Assembly: GCA_021802225.1 (NCBI GenBank)
Contig: JAKAAS010000144.1
Coordinates: 1-5,759 of the forward strand
DNA length: 5,759 nucleotides
Reading direction: 5' to 3'
Origin: Bacillota bacterium
GTDB taxonomy: Bacteria > Bacillota_E > Sulfobacillia > Sulfobacillales > Sulfobacillaceae
Below, piece by piece: positions 1 through 5,759 of this stretch. The notes under the pieces were generated by a model. It was not told the origin of the DNA and ran no database searches. It was given only the letters and a program-made list of their open reading frames with translations. Each line of letters opens with the position of its first letter. The first letter of the stretch is position 1. The translations under genes and the position numbers were made by a program.

Positions 1-1121
1 CATACTTCTTGGGGGGCAGCGATTCGCACGATTGCCGACCCGGTCAGCCGACCTTTGGCGGGCGCAGAAAAGCCAATTATATTCCTGGTCAAAATTTGGG
101 ACATAATCCCCTGGCGCCTCCGGAAGTGGAATTTCTGTCGGATGATACCTGTAATTATCGGGGTTTGACCGGCATCTGGGCCGAGGAGTTGACACGTGAC
201 GCCTTATGGGAATCTTTTTGGGCACGCCGTACCTTCGCGACAACCGGTGCGAGAATTCAGTTGAAAGTCATGTTAGGTGAACACTTCATGGGGGAATGCG
301 TGGAGGGACTGGGAGACGTGTTAACCATCAATGCGGTGGGCACGGCACTCATCGATCGAATTGCCGTATACGTTAACAATGAACAGGTCTGGATGGCAGA
401 ACCTGCGTCAGACCGCGGGTTATTTACCGTGGATTTGAGGAGCCATGCACATCATTCAGGTTTTTGTTATGTGTTCGTCCAACAACATGATGGCCATCGA
501 GCGTGGAGTTCACCGATTTGGTGGACATCGGAAGTCGAAGCTATTTCCCACCAACCGTTTATCGAATCGTTGCCTGTTCGGTGGGTCGCTAAAGGGGTGG
601 ATGCAAAGATATCGTCCGGCACGGCATCTGATCCGTACATTCATGTCATGCTCAAGGTCTTGGCCGATAACCGTATAGTCTTAAGTCTCACTATTCCGAC
701 GAAGCAGGCCACACAGCCGATATCTGGGAATGTGACAATCAATGGCATAGAACGCTACAGGGTTCGCGAGAGAGGATTTGCCACCAAGAAGTATGGCGGC
801 GATTTGTGGACCATTAACGACGCGTCCCTAATGTTCTATTTTCCGTACAATCCGGCTCGACAAAGCGATTCCGTGCTCGAGGTTTTAATGCCGGTCAGTC
901 GCAACCCATCTGTTATAGATATCGTGGCTACGGGGGTCGCGACTATTCGGGTGTCGGGGGACGGATCCGGCCGTATTGAGGGGAACCCCGTGTCCATGCA
1001 CGTTGAGCTGCGCAAGGGTCTCACAGCGGACGATCGGGAAAAGTGCGCTCGTCATATACTCCTGCCCTGGCCTGACTCTGCTACAGGTGGTCCCACTGGG
1101 CCGGATAACGGAATGCTTTGA
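1..1121 (+). CDS. DUF3604 / PHP-like putative metal-dependent hydrolase, C-terminal part (5' end outside window)
   Basis: This is the 3' part of a longer gene: the frame is open to the window edge, and the TTG at position 9 reads as an internal leucine in Y-F-L-G-G-S-D-S-H. Residue numbers below count from that TTG. The SDSHDCRPG stretch (residues 4-12) looks like the late metal-ligand motif of PHP-type hydrolases as found in DUF3604 proteins. It is followed by the family-typical GLTGIWAEELTRDALWESF (52-70) and RRTFATTGARI (73-83), then the beta-rich YVFVQQHDGHRAWSSPIWW (154-172). Residues from about 176 to 355 form a further, probably beta-strand-rich region that I do not recognise. The tail is Pro/Gly-rich and ends at a TGA. 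The family is thought to be a metal-dependent hydrolase or phosphoesterase, but the substrate is not known. It ends 30 bases before the binding-protein gene on the same strand with no terminator between them, so co-transcription is likely. The family call is fairly firm; the function is not. Confidence 0.8.
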   Translation, partial: YFLGGSDSHDCRPGQPTFGGRRKANYIPGQNLGHNPLAPPEVEFLSDDTCNYRGLTGIWAEELTRDALWESFWARRTFATTGARIQLKVMLGEHFMGECVEGLGDVLTINAVGTALIDRIAVYVNNEQVWMAEPASDRGLFTVDLRSHAHHSGFCYVFVQQHDGHRAWSSPIWWTSEVEAISHQPFIESLPVRWVAKGVDAKISSGTASDPYIHVMLKVLADNRIVLSLTIPTKQATQPISGNVTINGIERYRVRERGFATKKYGGDLWTINDASLMFYFPYNPARQSDSVLEVLMPVSRNPSVIDIVATGVATIRVSGDGSGRIEGNPVSMHVELRKGLTADDREKCARHILLPWPDSATGGPTGPDNGML

Positions 1122-1140
1122 CACGGAATTCCATTGATAT

Positions 1141-1151
1141 AAGGAAGAAGG
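1141..1151 (+). promoter_or_regulatory. Purine-rich ribosome-binding site serving two possible starts
   Basis: The 11-base purine run AAGGAAGAAGG lies directly before the binding-protein gene. AAGGA (1141-1145) is 6 bases from the ATG at 1152, and AGAAGG (1146-1151) is 6 bases from the in-frame ATG at 1158. Both starts are therefore served and the sequence does not decide between them. The proteins would differ only by M-K at the N-terminus of the signal peptide. Confidence 0.65.
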
Positions 1152-2804
1152 ATGAAAATGAAGAAACAGAACAAAGGCGCGCGACGTTATATGGGCTTAG
1201 GACTATCGTTGGCAATCATGGGGCTCTTAGGAGGTTGTGGAGCCGCCTCGACGACGTCTCAAGCCCATCCCGGCCCGTTGGTTGTCGCGGAGAATACCGA
1301 GCCCACGACATTGAATCCTATATTCGGCAGCACACTCGCCGACGTAAATGCTGAATCGGGAATTTTTAATTCACTCGTGTCGTTTACACCGCACGGAGGC
1401 TTTCAAGGATCTTTGGCTAAAACATGGTCAGTGTCCTCCAGTCATAAGACCTGGACCTTTCAACTGCGCCATGGCGTACTATGGCAAGATGGGAAACCTT
1501 TTACCTCCAAAGATGTTGTGTTTACTTTTCATGTGGATGTCAATCCTAAGACAGCAGCAACAGCTGTCCCTCCCATTATCGCAAGTCAAGTGCAATCGAT
1601 TACCGCAAACGGACCTTTTGCCGTCACGATAACCCTCAAGCATACGTTGCCCGCCAATTTGTTTTTACAGGCGGTGAGCTATATCCGTATTATACCCGAG
1701 CACATATTGGGATCGGTTCCCATCAGCAAGCTAAGTTCGGATACGGCATTTGCCCGACACCCCATAGGGACCGGACCACTGAAACTGGTGAAATGGGTTC
1801 AAGGGGGGTATTTAAAATTTGCAGCCAACCCGCACTATTTCCGGGGAGCACCGCACATTCACTCCGTCGTTATGGACATTGTCCCCAGTCCCACCACGGC
1901 AATAGCACAATTAGAGTCCGGCGCCATAGACCTGATTGATTTGTCCAATCCTATTAGTCCCACGCAGTATCAAGCCGCCATTAAACACAGTAATATTCGA
2001 GGCTACACGAACCCCACTTTGAGCTGGAAAAATATCACCCTGGTGGAACAAGGATTGTTTAAAGACGTCTATGTACGCCAAGCTTTGGATTATGCCACGC
2101 CCAAGCAGCAACTAATCCAAACGGTTCTCGGCGGTTATGGCACACCTGCCTACTACTCGCAACCAGTAAACTCGTGGCAAGGGACCACTGTTGGTATTAA
2201 AAAATATCCATTTAGCTTGGCTAAAGCCCGTCAACTCTTAACGTCCCACGGGTTTCATGAGGTGCATGGCGTGATGACTAAAAATGGCCAACCCTTGAAG
2301 ATTACCTTGTATTCTTCGTCCACAGACCCGGAAAATGGATTAATTGCTCGTGTAATCAAAGCCGATTGGGGAAAAATTGGAGTTCCGGTCAACATCCGCC
2401 TCGTGGATCCCAATGCCATGCTCGCATCAGGTGGTCCATTGTATTCCAAAACCGGTCTGAATGCCTTTCTGCTTTCATGGGTACAAGGTCCGGATCCGGA
2501 ATCGGATTCGTACCATTGGCTTGGAGCCAACTCTCTTTTGGTCAACCCCGCGGGAGGAAATTATGCCCGATACGATAACTCCACGGTGAACAAATTATTG
2601 ACGGAGGGAGCGACGACCTTTTCGCAAGCGGCACGCGCTCCATTGTACCACCAGGTTGACCGGATATTATCGCAACAGGTGCCTGATATATTTCTGTGGT
2701 GGAGTGACAGCTTGACCATGGCTAACAAAAATCTGACAGGTTACGATCCCAATGCCTATGCTTTTGCAACCTTCTGGAACTTTCAAAATTGGCGTATGAA
2801 GTGA
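1152..2804 (+). CDS. ABC transporter substrate-binding lipoprotein, family 5 (peptide/oligopeptide type)
   Basis: This is the extracellular ligand-binding component of a peptide-type ABC importer, anchored to the outer face of the membrane. The N-terminus has a basic region (K/R residues 2-12), a hydrophobic core (14-26) and a lipobox L-G-G-C with the acylated cysteine at residue 29, as in Gram-positive lipoproteins. The mature part shows the order expected of SBP_bac_5: TLNP near 53-56, AKTW and WTFQLRHGVLWQDGKPFTSKD (89-121), IIPEHIL (180-186), HPIGTGPLKLVKW (203-215), a VRQALDYA helix (308-315) and the late GPDPESDSYHW region (446-456). At 550 aa it has the normal family length and looks intact. 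The start could equally be the ATG at 1158. It leads the two permease genes, with a 9-base gap to the first. The ligand cannot be read from sequence: peptides are the default, but family members also bind nickel, sugars, opines or muropeptides. Confidence 0.93.
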   Translation: MKMKKQNKGARRYMGLGLSLAIMGLLGGCGAASTTSQAHPGPLVVAENTEPTTLNPIFGSTLADVNAESGIFNSLVSFTPHGGFQGSLAKTWSVSSSHKTWTFQLRHGVLWQDGKPFTSKDVVFTFHVDVNPKTAATAVPPIIASQVQSITANGPFAVTITLKHTLPANLFLQAVSYIRIIPEHILGSVPISKLSSDTAFARHPIGTGPLKLVKWVQGGYLKFAANPHYFRGAPHIHSVVMDIVPSPTTAIAQLESGAIDLIDLSNPISPTQYQAAIKHSNIRGYTNPTLSWKNITLVEQGLFKDVYVRQALDYATPKQQLIQTVLGGYGTPAYYSQPVNSWQGTTVGIKKYPFSLAKARQLLTSHGFHEVHGVMTKNGQPLKITLYSSSTDPENGLIARVIKADWGKIGVPVNIRLVDPNAMLASGGPLYSKTGLNAFLLSWVQGPDPESDSYHWLGANSLLVNPAGGNYARYDNSTVNKLLTEGATTFSQAARAPLYHQVDRILSQQVPDIFLWWSDSLTMANKNLTGYDPNAYAFATFWNFQNWRMK

Positions 2805-2813
2805 GCGCAAAAC

Positions 2814-3767
2814 ATGACGACGTATGTGGTTAAAAGAGTTGGACAAAGCGTTGTCTTGCTGTTTCTCACCTCAGTGGCTTCGTTTGCCCTGATGCATTTG
2901 GCACCCGGGGGGCCATTAGCGGTATATGCACGCAATCCTCACGTGACAGCGCAGACCCTCCACCTGATGGAGATCCGCTTCGGCTTGAATTTGCCGATTT
3001 GGCAGCAATATCTTGATTGGGCCTCCGCCTGGATTCAAGGAAATTGGGGTTACTCCATTAGTACTGGGCTGCCCGTGGCCAACATGATAGCGAGTCATCT
3101 GGCCGCCACGGGCAGCTTAATGGTGGGCGGCATTGTGGTGGCAGGCTCTCTCGGAATAACGGTAGGGATCATTGGTGCCGTGAAACCAAACACTGCGGTA
3201 GACTATATGTCAGCATTTTTGGCGTACGTGGTTTGGGCGATGCCGGTATTTTGGCTTGGATATGTTTTACAGCTCATTTTTGGGATGGACTTGGGATGGT
3301 TCCCGATTGCTGGTCAATCATCTTTTTCTAATCCCTCTTTAGGCAATTATTTGGTCCACCTCGTGCTCCCGTCACTGACATTAGGCGGAGTGTCGGCAGC
3401 GGGATGGAGTCGTTATCTTCGGTCAAGCTTGGTAGAGGTTTTGCATCAAGATTACATGCGAACCGCACGAGCCAAAGGCGTCTCAGGTATGCGAATACTG
3501 TTCAAACATGCGTTACGTAACGCAATGATACCGCTGTTAACGGTTATTGCGCTCGACATTCCTTTCTTTTTTTCCGGTGCGGTGCTAACAGAAATTGTGT
3601 TTTCATGGCCTGGAGTTGGGCGACTATTCTTTGACGCGTTGCAGTCACAGGATTATCCCGTGGAAATTGCCATGATTATGTTAACTGCGTCATTGATAGT
3701 GCTGAGCAATTTGGTGGCTGATCTGCTTTACGCCGTGATGGACCCGCGAATTAGTTATGGGAAATGA
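2814..3767 (+). CDS. dppB: ABC transporter permease, DppB/OppB family
   Basis: This is one of the two channel-forming inner-membrane subunits of the peptide-type importer. It shows the family plan: a first membrane segment at about residues 9-29 ending in HLAPGGPL (28-35), an extracytoplasmic stretch with RFGLNLPIWQQYLDW (55-69), then further membrane segments at about 97-121, 132-158, 178-196, 237-259 and 284-307. The cytoplasmic EAA loop, which docks on the ATPase, is clear at 212-240 (Q-D-Y-M-R-T-A-R-A-K-G through K-H-A-L-R-N-A-M-I-P). FSWPGVGRLFFDAL (263-276) and the terminal MDPRISYGK are also typical. The length of 317 aa is normal. The start is 9 bases after the binding-protein stop, with only a weak Shine-Dalgarno (GAAGTGAG, 2798-2805) overlapping that stop, which suggests translational coupling. 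The symbol denotes the family, not a proven dipeptide substrate. Confidence 0.95.
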   Translation: MTTYVVKRVGQSVVLLFLTSVASFALMHLAPGGPLAVYARNPHVTAQTLHLMEIRFGLNLPIWQQYLDWASAWIQGNWGYSISTGLPVANMIASHLAATGSLMVGGIVVAGSLGITVGIIGAVKPNTAVDYMSAFLAYVVWAMPVFWLGYVLQLIFGMDLGWFPIAGQSSFSNPSLGNYLVHLVLPSLTLGGVSAAGWSRYLRSSLVEVLHQDYMRTARAKGVSGMRILFKHALRNAMIPLLTVIALDIPFFFSGAVLTEIVFSWPGVGRLFFDALQSQDYPVEIAMIMLTASLIVLSNLVADLLYAVMDPRISYGK

Positions 3768-3770
3768 GGT
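3766..3770 (+). promoter_or_regulatory. Ribosome-binding site for the second permease
   Basis: GAGGT overlaps the TGA stop of the first permease gene (3765-3767) and sits 6 bases before the ATG at 3777. This supports that start and coupled translation of the two permeases. Confidence 0.6.
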
Positions 3771-3776
3771 GCTGCA

Positions 3777-4673
3777 ATGGCGACTGCAACCGTTGACAAT
3801 TCCGAGAGTGTGGAAGTTGTCGACAATCGAACCTTGCCACGCTATTTATGGCTTCGGCGATTTCGACGCAACCGTATGGCTATCACATCCGTGGTTGTTC
3901 TTATTCTCATTATTTTGTCGGCTTTAGCAGCTCCTTTCCTGGTGTCCACGCCTCCGAACCACATGGATTTATTGCTTCCCTATGCGCCCATAGGTACAGT
4001 AAATCATCCGCTCGGTACCAATGCTTTGGGAGAAGATATTTTGAGCCGACTTTTATATGGGGGGCGTGTCTCATTATTCGTCGCGTTTGCGGCGGCTTCT
4101 GTCTCGACGACCTTAGGTATTGGCACCGGAGCCGTGGCAGGTTATTACGGCGGATGGGTCGATACGGTGCTGATGCGTTTGGTTGACCTGATGCTATCGG
4201 TCCCAGATCTGTTTATCTTGCTCGTTCTGGCATCCTATACCGGATTAAATGTTCTGTCCATGATTTTGTTTATTGGTGTTTTTAGTTGGATGGGCACCGC
4301 ACGCATCGTCCGGGGAGTGTTTCTCAGCGTACGAGAGACACCCATGGTTGAAGGCGCCTATGCCATGGGATCCCCTACGGGGCGAATTATCACGCGCTAT
4401 CTCCTCCCTAGCGCCATGGGTCCCATTACTGTGTCTTTAACATTTGCCGTAGCACGGGCTATGCTACTCGAGGCCGCCTTAGATTTTCTGGGATTTGGTA
4501 TTTCGCCGTCCATTCCCACTTGGGGCAATATGTTGGTTTCGGCACAACAAGCGCTGGGGGTTCAGCCTATAGCGGTTGTGGCTCCCGGTGTCATGATTAC
4601 TTTAACGGTTCTGTCCCTCAATTTTATTGGCGATGGTCTTCGGGAAGCCGGGGATCCTGCGTCAGGAAGGTGA
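3777..4673 (+). CDS. dppC: ABC transporter permease, DppC/OppC family
   Basis: This is the second membrane subunit, expected to pair with the DppB-type protein encoded just upstream. A cytoplasmic N-terminus of about 30 residues carries the OppC_N-type basic motif RRFRRNRMA (27-35) before the first membrane segment (about 36-56). HPLGTNALGEDILSRLLYGGR (77-97) matches the family signature, usually GTDxxGRDxxSR; here the D and R positions read N and E. Further membrane segments follow at about 100-124, 142-156, 157-176, 213-235 and 264-286. The EAA loop is at 186-211 (R-E-T-P-M-V-E-G-A-Y-A-M-G through R-Y-L-L-P). LGFGISPSIPTWGNML (238-253) and GDGLREAGDP near the C-terminus are also characteristic. 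The length of 298 aa is normal. The next gene is not an ATPase, so DppD/DppF-type partners must come from elsewhere. Confidence 0.95.
   Translation: MATATVDNSESVEVVDNRTLPRYLWLRRFRRNRMAITSVVVLILIILSALAAPFLVSTPPNHMDLLLPYAPIGTVNHPLGTNALGEDILSRLLYGGRVSLFVAFAAASVSTTLGIGTGAVAGYYGGWVDTVLMRLVDLMLSVPDLFILLVLASYTGLNVLSMILFIGVFSWMGTARIVRGVFLSVRETPMVEGAYAMGSPTGRIITRYLLPSAMGPITVSLTFAVARAMLLEAALDFLGFGISPSIPTWGNMLVSAQQALGVQPIAVVAPGVMITLTVLSLNFIGDGLREAGDPASGR
4664..4670 (+). promoter_or_regulatory. Ribosome-binding site that fixes the start of the serine hydrolase
   Basis: AGGAAGG lies within the last codons of the second permease gene and is 8 bases from the ATG at 4679. It favours that ATG over the GTG at 4670, which overlaps the permease stop but is too close to the site, and over the ATG at 4691, which has no good site. 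Confidence 0.65.
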
Positions 4674-4678
4674 AAAAC

Positions 4679-5692
4679 ATGGAACTAGCGATGAAGCTCA
4701 AGTCCATTGTGCAGCGCTTTGTTCCAGAGCACATTTATGGAGCCGCATGGGGAATATACCGCAGTGGGGAAATGACGTTGGGCTCCGCGGGTTGGACAAC
4801 ACAGAGTGGGCTGGACCCAATTACGCCGGATACATGGTTTGATTTGGCATCACTTACCAAAGTCATAGGAACCCTCCCTGCGATCCTTGTGGCAAGCCAA
4901 CATCGCCGATTGGCACTCAATAACCCGATTGGACACTGGATGCCCGAATTGTCGGTCAGCGTTCAGCGCCAGACGATTCGGGCCCTTCTATCTCACACAG
5001 CAGGGTTGCCTTCGGGATTCGAGGTTATTGGATCATCATACCTCCCAACGCCTGCCGCTATTTGGGAACGCGTGCGGACTCTTACCGTGACGGACAGTAA
5101 ACATCAGGCTGTTTATAGTGACATCGGATACTTTCTCCTTGGGCTAATCGTTGAAAGAGTATGGGGCAAGCCGCTTGTTCGCGTGGTTCAAGAGGACGTA
5201 TTGCCGGCGCCACCGATCTGTTTAAAGGAGCGCGTAGACCCTCTCACGGCGTCCGTGGCTGCTACACGCTATTGCCCCACTCGCCAACGCATCATACAGG
5301 GCGAAGCCCAAAATAGGGTGGTAGCTGTATGGGGACAAGCATTGGGTCATGCGGGGTTGTTTTCAACGGCCCGAAGTGTCCTACAGTATGGAATCTGGTG
5401 GTTGTCTCAACTCAACCAATCACCGTTCGAAGAAGCCGTACAACCAGTGGTTGCGGGGAGAGGACTCGGATGGATGCTAGCAGGCTGCCCTCAGTTGCCG
5501 AATGTGCCTTGGCCACCAGACGCGTTTGGGCACACCGGATTCACCGGAACGTCGTTGGTCGCAATACCCGGCCGCCAATTGGTAGCGGTGCTCTTGACCA
5601 ACCGGACCCATCCCAACATGGATAACCCGTGGATTCGGCCCATGCGGGAAGAATTTTATGCGGCGGTATTGGCCGACAGCGTAGACTTTTGA
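4679..5692 (+). CDS. Serine hydrolase of the beta-lactamase / class C PBP superfamily (YbbE/AmiE-like)
   Basis: This 337-aa serine hydrolase has the penicillin-recognising fold, covering beta-lactamases, D,D-peptidases, esterases and muropeptide amidases. The catalytic S-x-x-K is SLTK (Ser58, Lys61) in WFDLASLTKVIGTLPA. The second motif reads YSD (Tyr146-Asp148) in VYSDIGYFLLG, where classical class C enzymes have YxN. The third is HTG (285-287) in FGHTGFTGTS in place of KTG. Other family marks are LLSHTAGLPSG (103-113), ALGHAGLFSTA (221-231) and VAVLLTNRTHPNMDN (302-316); the last two recall the B. subtilis YbbE/AmiE group. The N-terminus has no signal peptide or membrane segment, so the protein is probably cytoplasmic, unlike secreted AmiE, and it is shorter. 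The reading frame extends upstream into the permease gene, but that part is out-of-frame noise. The start is 5 bases after the permease stop, so it is probably in the same operon and may process the imported ligand. The superfamily is sure; the reaction is not. Confidence 0.9.
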   Translation: MELAMKLKSIVQRFVPEHIYGAAWGIYRSGEMTLGSAGWTTQSGLDPITPDTWFDLASLTKVIGTLPAILVASQHRRLALNNPIGHWMPELSVSVQRQTIRALLSHTAGLPSGFEVIGSSYLPTPAAIWERVRTLTVTDSKHQAVYSDIGYFLLGLIVERVWGKPLVRVVQEDVLPAPPICLKERVDPLTASVAATRYCPTRQRIIQGEAQNRVVAVWGQALGHAGLFSTARSVLQYGIWWLSQLNQSPFEEAVQPVVAGRGLGWMLAGCPQLPNVPWPPDAFGHTGFTGTSLVAIPGRQLVAVLLTNRTHPNMDNPWIRPMREEFYAAVLADSVDF

Positions 5693-5709
5693 GGATTTTT
5701 TTATATAAT
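5682..5709 (+). promoter_or_regulatory. Candidate sigma-A type promoter for the downstream gene
   Basis: A perfect TATAAT (5704-5709) lies in AT-rich DNA just past the serine hydrolase stop. Sixteen bases upstream is TAGACT (5682-5687), matching TTGACA at four of six positions and lying in the last codons of the gene. A transcript would begin near 5716 and run out of the window. The AT-rich setting makes a chance TATAAT plausible, so this is only a candidate. Confidence 0.35.
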
Positions 5710-5728
5710 TAAAGTTATTAATTAATGT

Positions 5729-5749
5729 AGAGGAGTGATCAATTCCTCT
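5729..5749 (+). other. Short inverted repeat / hairpin in the 3' intergenic region
   Basis: AGAGGA (5729-5734) can pair with TCCTCT (5744-5749) around a 9-base loop that contains the palindrome TGATCA. No T-run follows before the window ends, so it is not a recognisable intrinsic terminator on this strand. It would lie about 13 bases into a transcript from the candidate promoter. It could be a leader structure, an operator, the start of a longer RNA fold cut by the window edge, or chance. Confidence 0.3.
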
Positions 5750-5759
5750 TGAGTCACGC

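Noticed and set aside
885..1124. Minus-strand reading frame opposite the end of the DUF3604 gene
   Set aside because: It is antisense to a recognisable protein region, shows no known motif and has no clear ribosome site, so it is a shadow frame.
1125..1132. GGAATTCC palindrome in the gap before the binding-protein gene
   Set aside because: It is only 8 bases, has no second copy nearby and no T-run, so it is most likely chance.
1118..1143. Perfect TTGACA (1118-1123) and TATAAG (1138-1143) resembling a promoter for the binding-protein gene
   Set aside because: The spacer is only 14 bases, and transcription would begin about where the start codon lies, leaving the good ribosome site out of the message.
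4520..4678. Upstream extension of the serine hydrolase reading frame into the second permease gene
   Set aside because: The extension reads as low-complexity noise in the wrong frame of a well-conserved permease, and a good ribosome site supports the ATG at 4679.
5661..5702. Possible intrinsic terminator: CGGC/GCCG stem (5661-5675) followed by a T-run (5696-5702)
   Set aside because: The stem is only 4 base pairs and about 20 bases separate it from the T-run, so it does not form a canonical terminator.
5735..5752. Short reading frame from GTG at 5735 after a GAGGAG-like site
   Set aside because: It reaches a TGA after five codons, and the GTG overlaps the purine-rich site itself.

Overview
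The window is a compact stretch of five genes, all on the + strand, from a bacterium of moderate GC content. A lipoprotein signal with a lipobox cysteine, purine-rich Shine-Dalgarno sites and the protein families present fit a Gram-positive (Firmicutes-type) host. The style resembles moderately thermophilic, acidophilic lineages such as Sulfobacillus or Alicyclobacillus, but that is an impression and not a demonstrated assignment.

Layout: (1) positions 1-1121 hold the C-terminal part of a DUF3604 / PHP-like putative metal-dependent hydrolase whose start lies upstream of the window. (2) After a 30-base gap with no terminator comes a family 5 extracellular solute-binding lipoprotein (1152-2804). 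(3) Nine bases later is a DppB/OppB-type permease (2814-3767). (4) Nine bases after that is a DppC/OppC-type permease (3777-4673). (5) Five bases after that is a cytoplasmic-looking serine hydrolase of the beta-lactamase / class C penicillin-binding protein superfamily (4679-5692), whose ribosome-binding site lies inside the end of the preceding gene. (6) The last 67 bases are an AT-rich intergenic stretch with a candidate promoter -10 box and a small hairpin, probably the leader of the next gene.

The spacing suggests one transcriptional unit: hydrolase, peptide-binding lipoprotein, two permeases, serine hydrolase. The binding protein would capture a peptide-like ligand outside the cell and the two permeases would form the channel. 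The ATPase subunits (DppD/DppF type) that must power import are not in the window. The serine hydrolase resembles the B. subtilis YbbE/AmiE group that acts on muropeptides, but it has no signal peptide. A reasonable inference is that it processes the imported compound inside the cell, possibly a cell-wall or D-amino-acid peptide. Nothing in the sequence proves the substrate.

I see no RNA genes, CRISPR arrays, insertion sequences or long repeats. Most of the window is an ordinary transporter operon. The gene combination, the unassigned C-terminal region of the DUF3604 protein and the AT-rich 3' end are the parts worth a second look.
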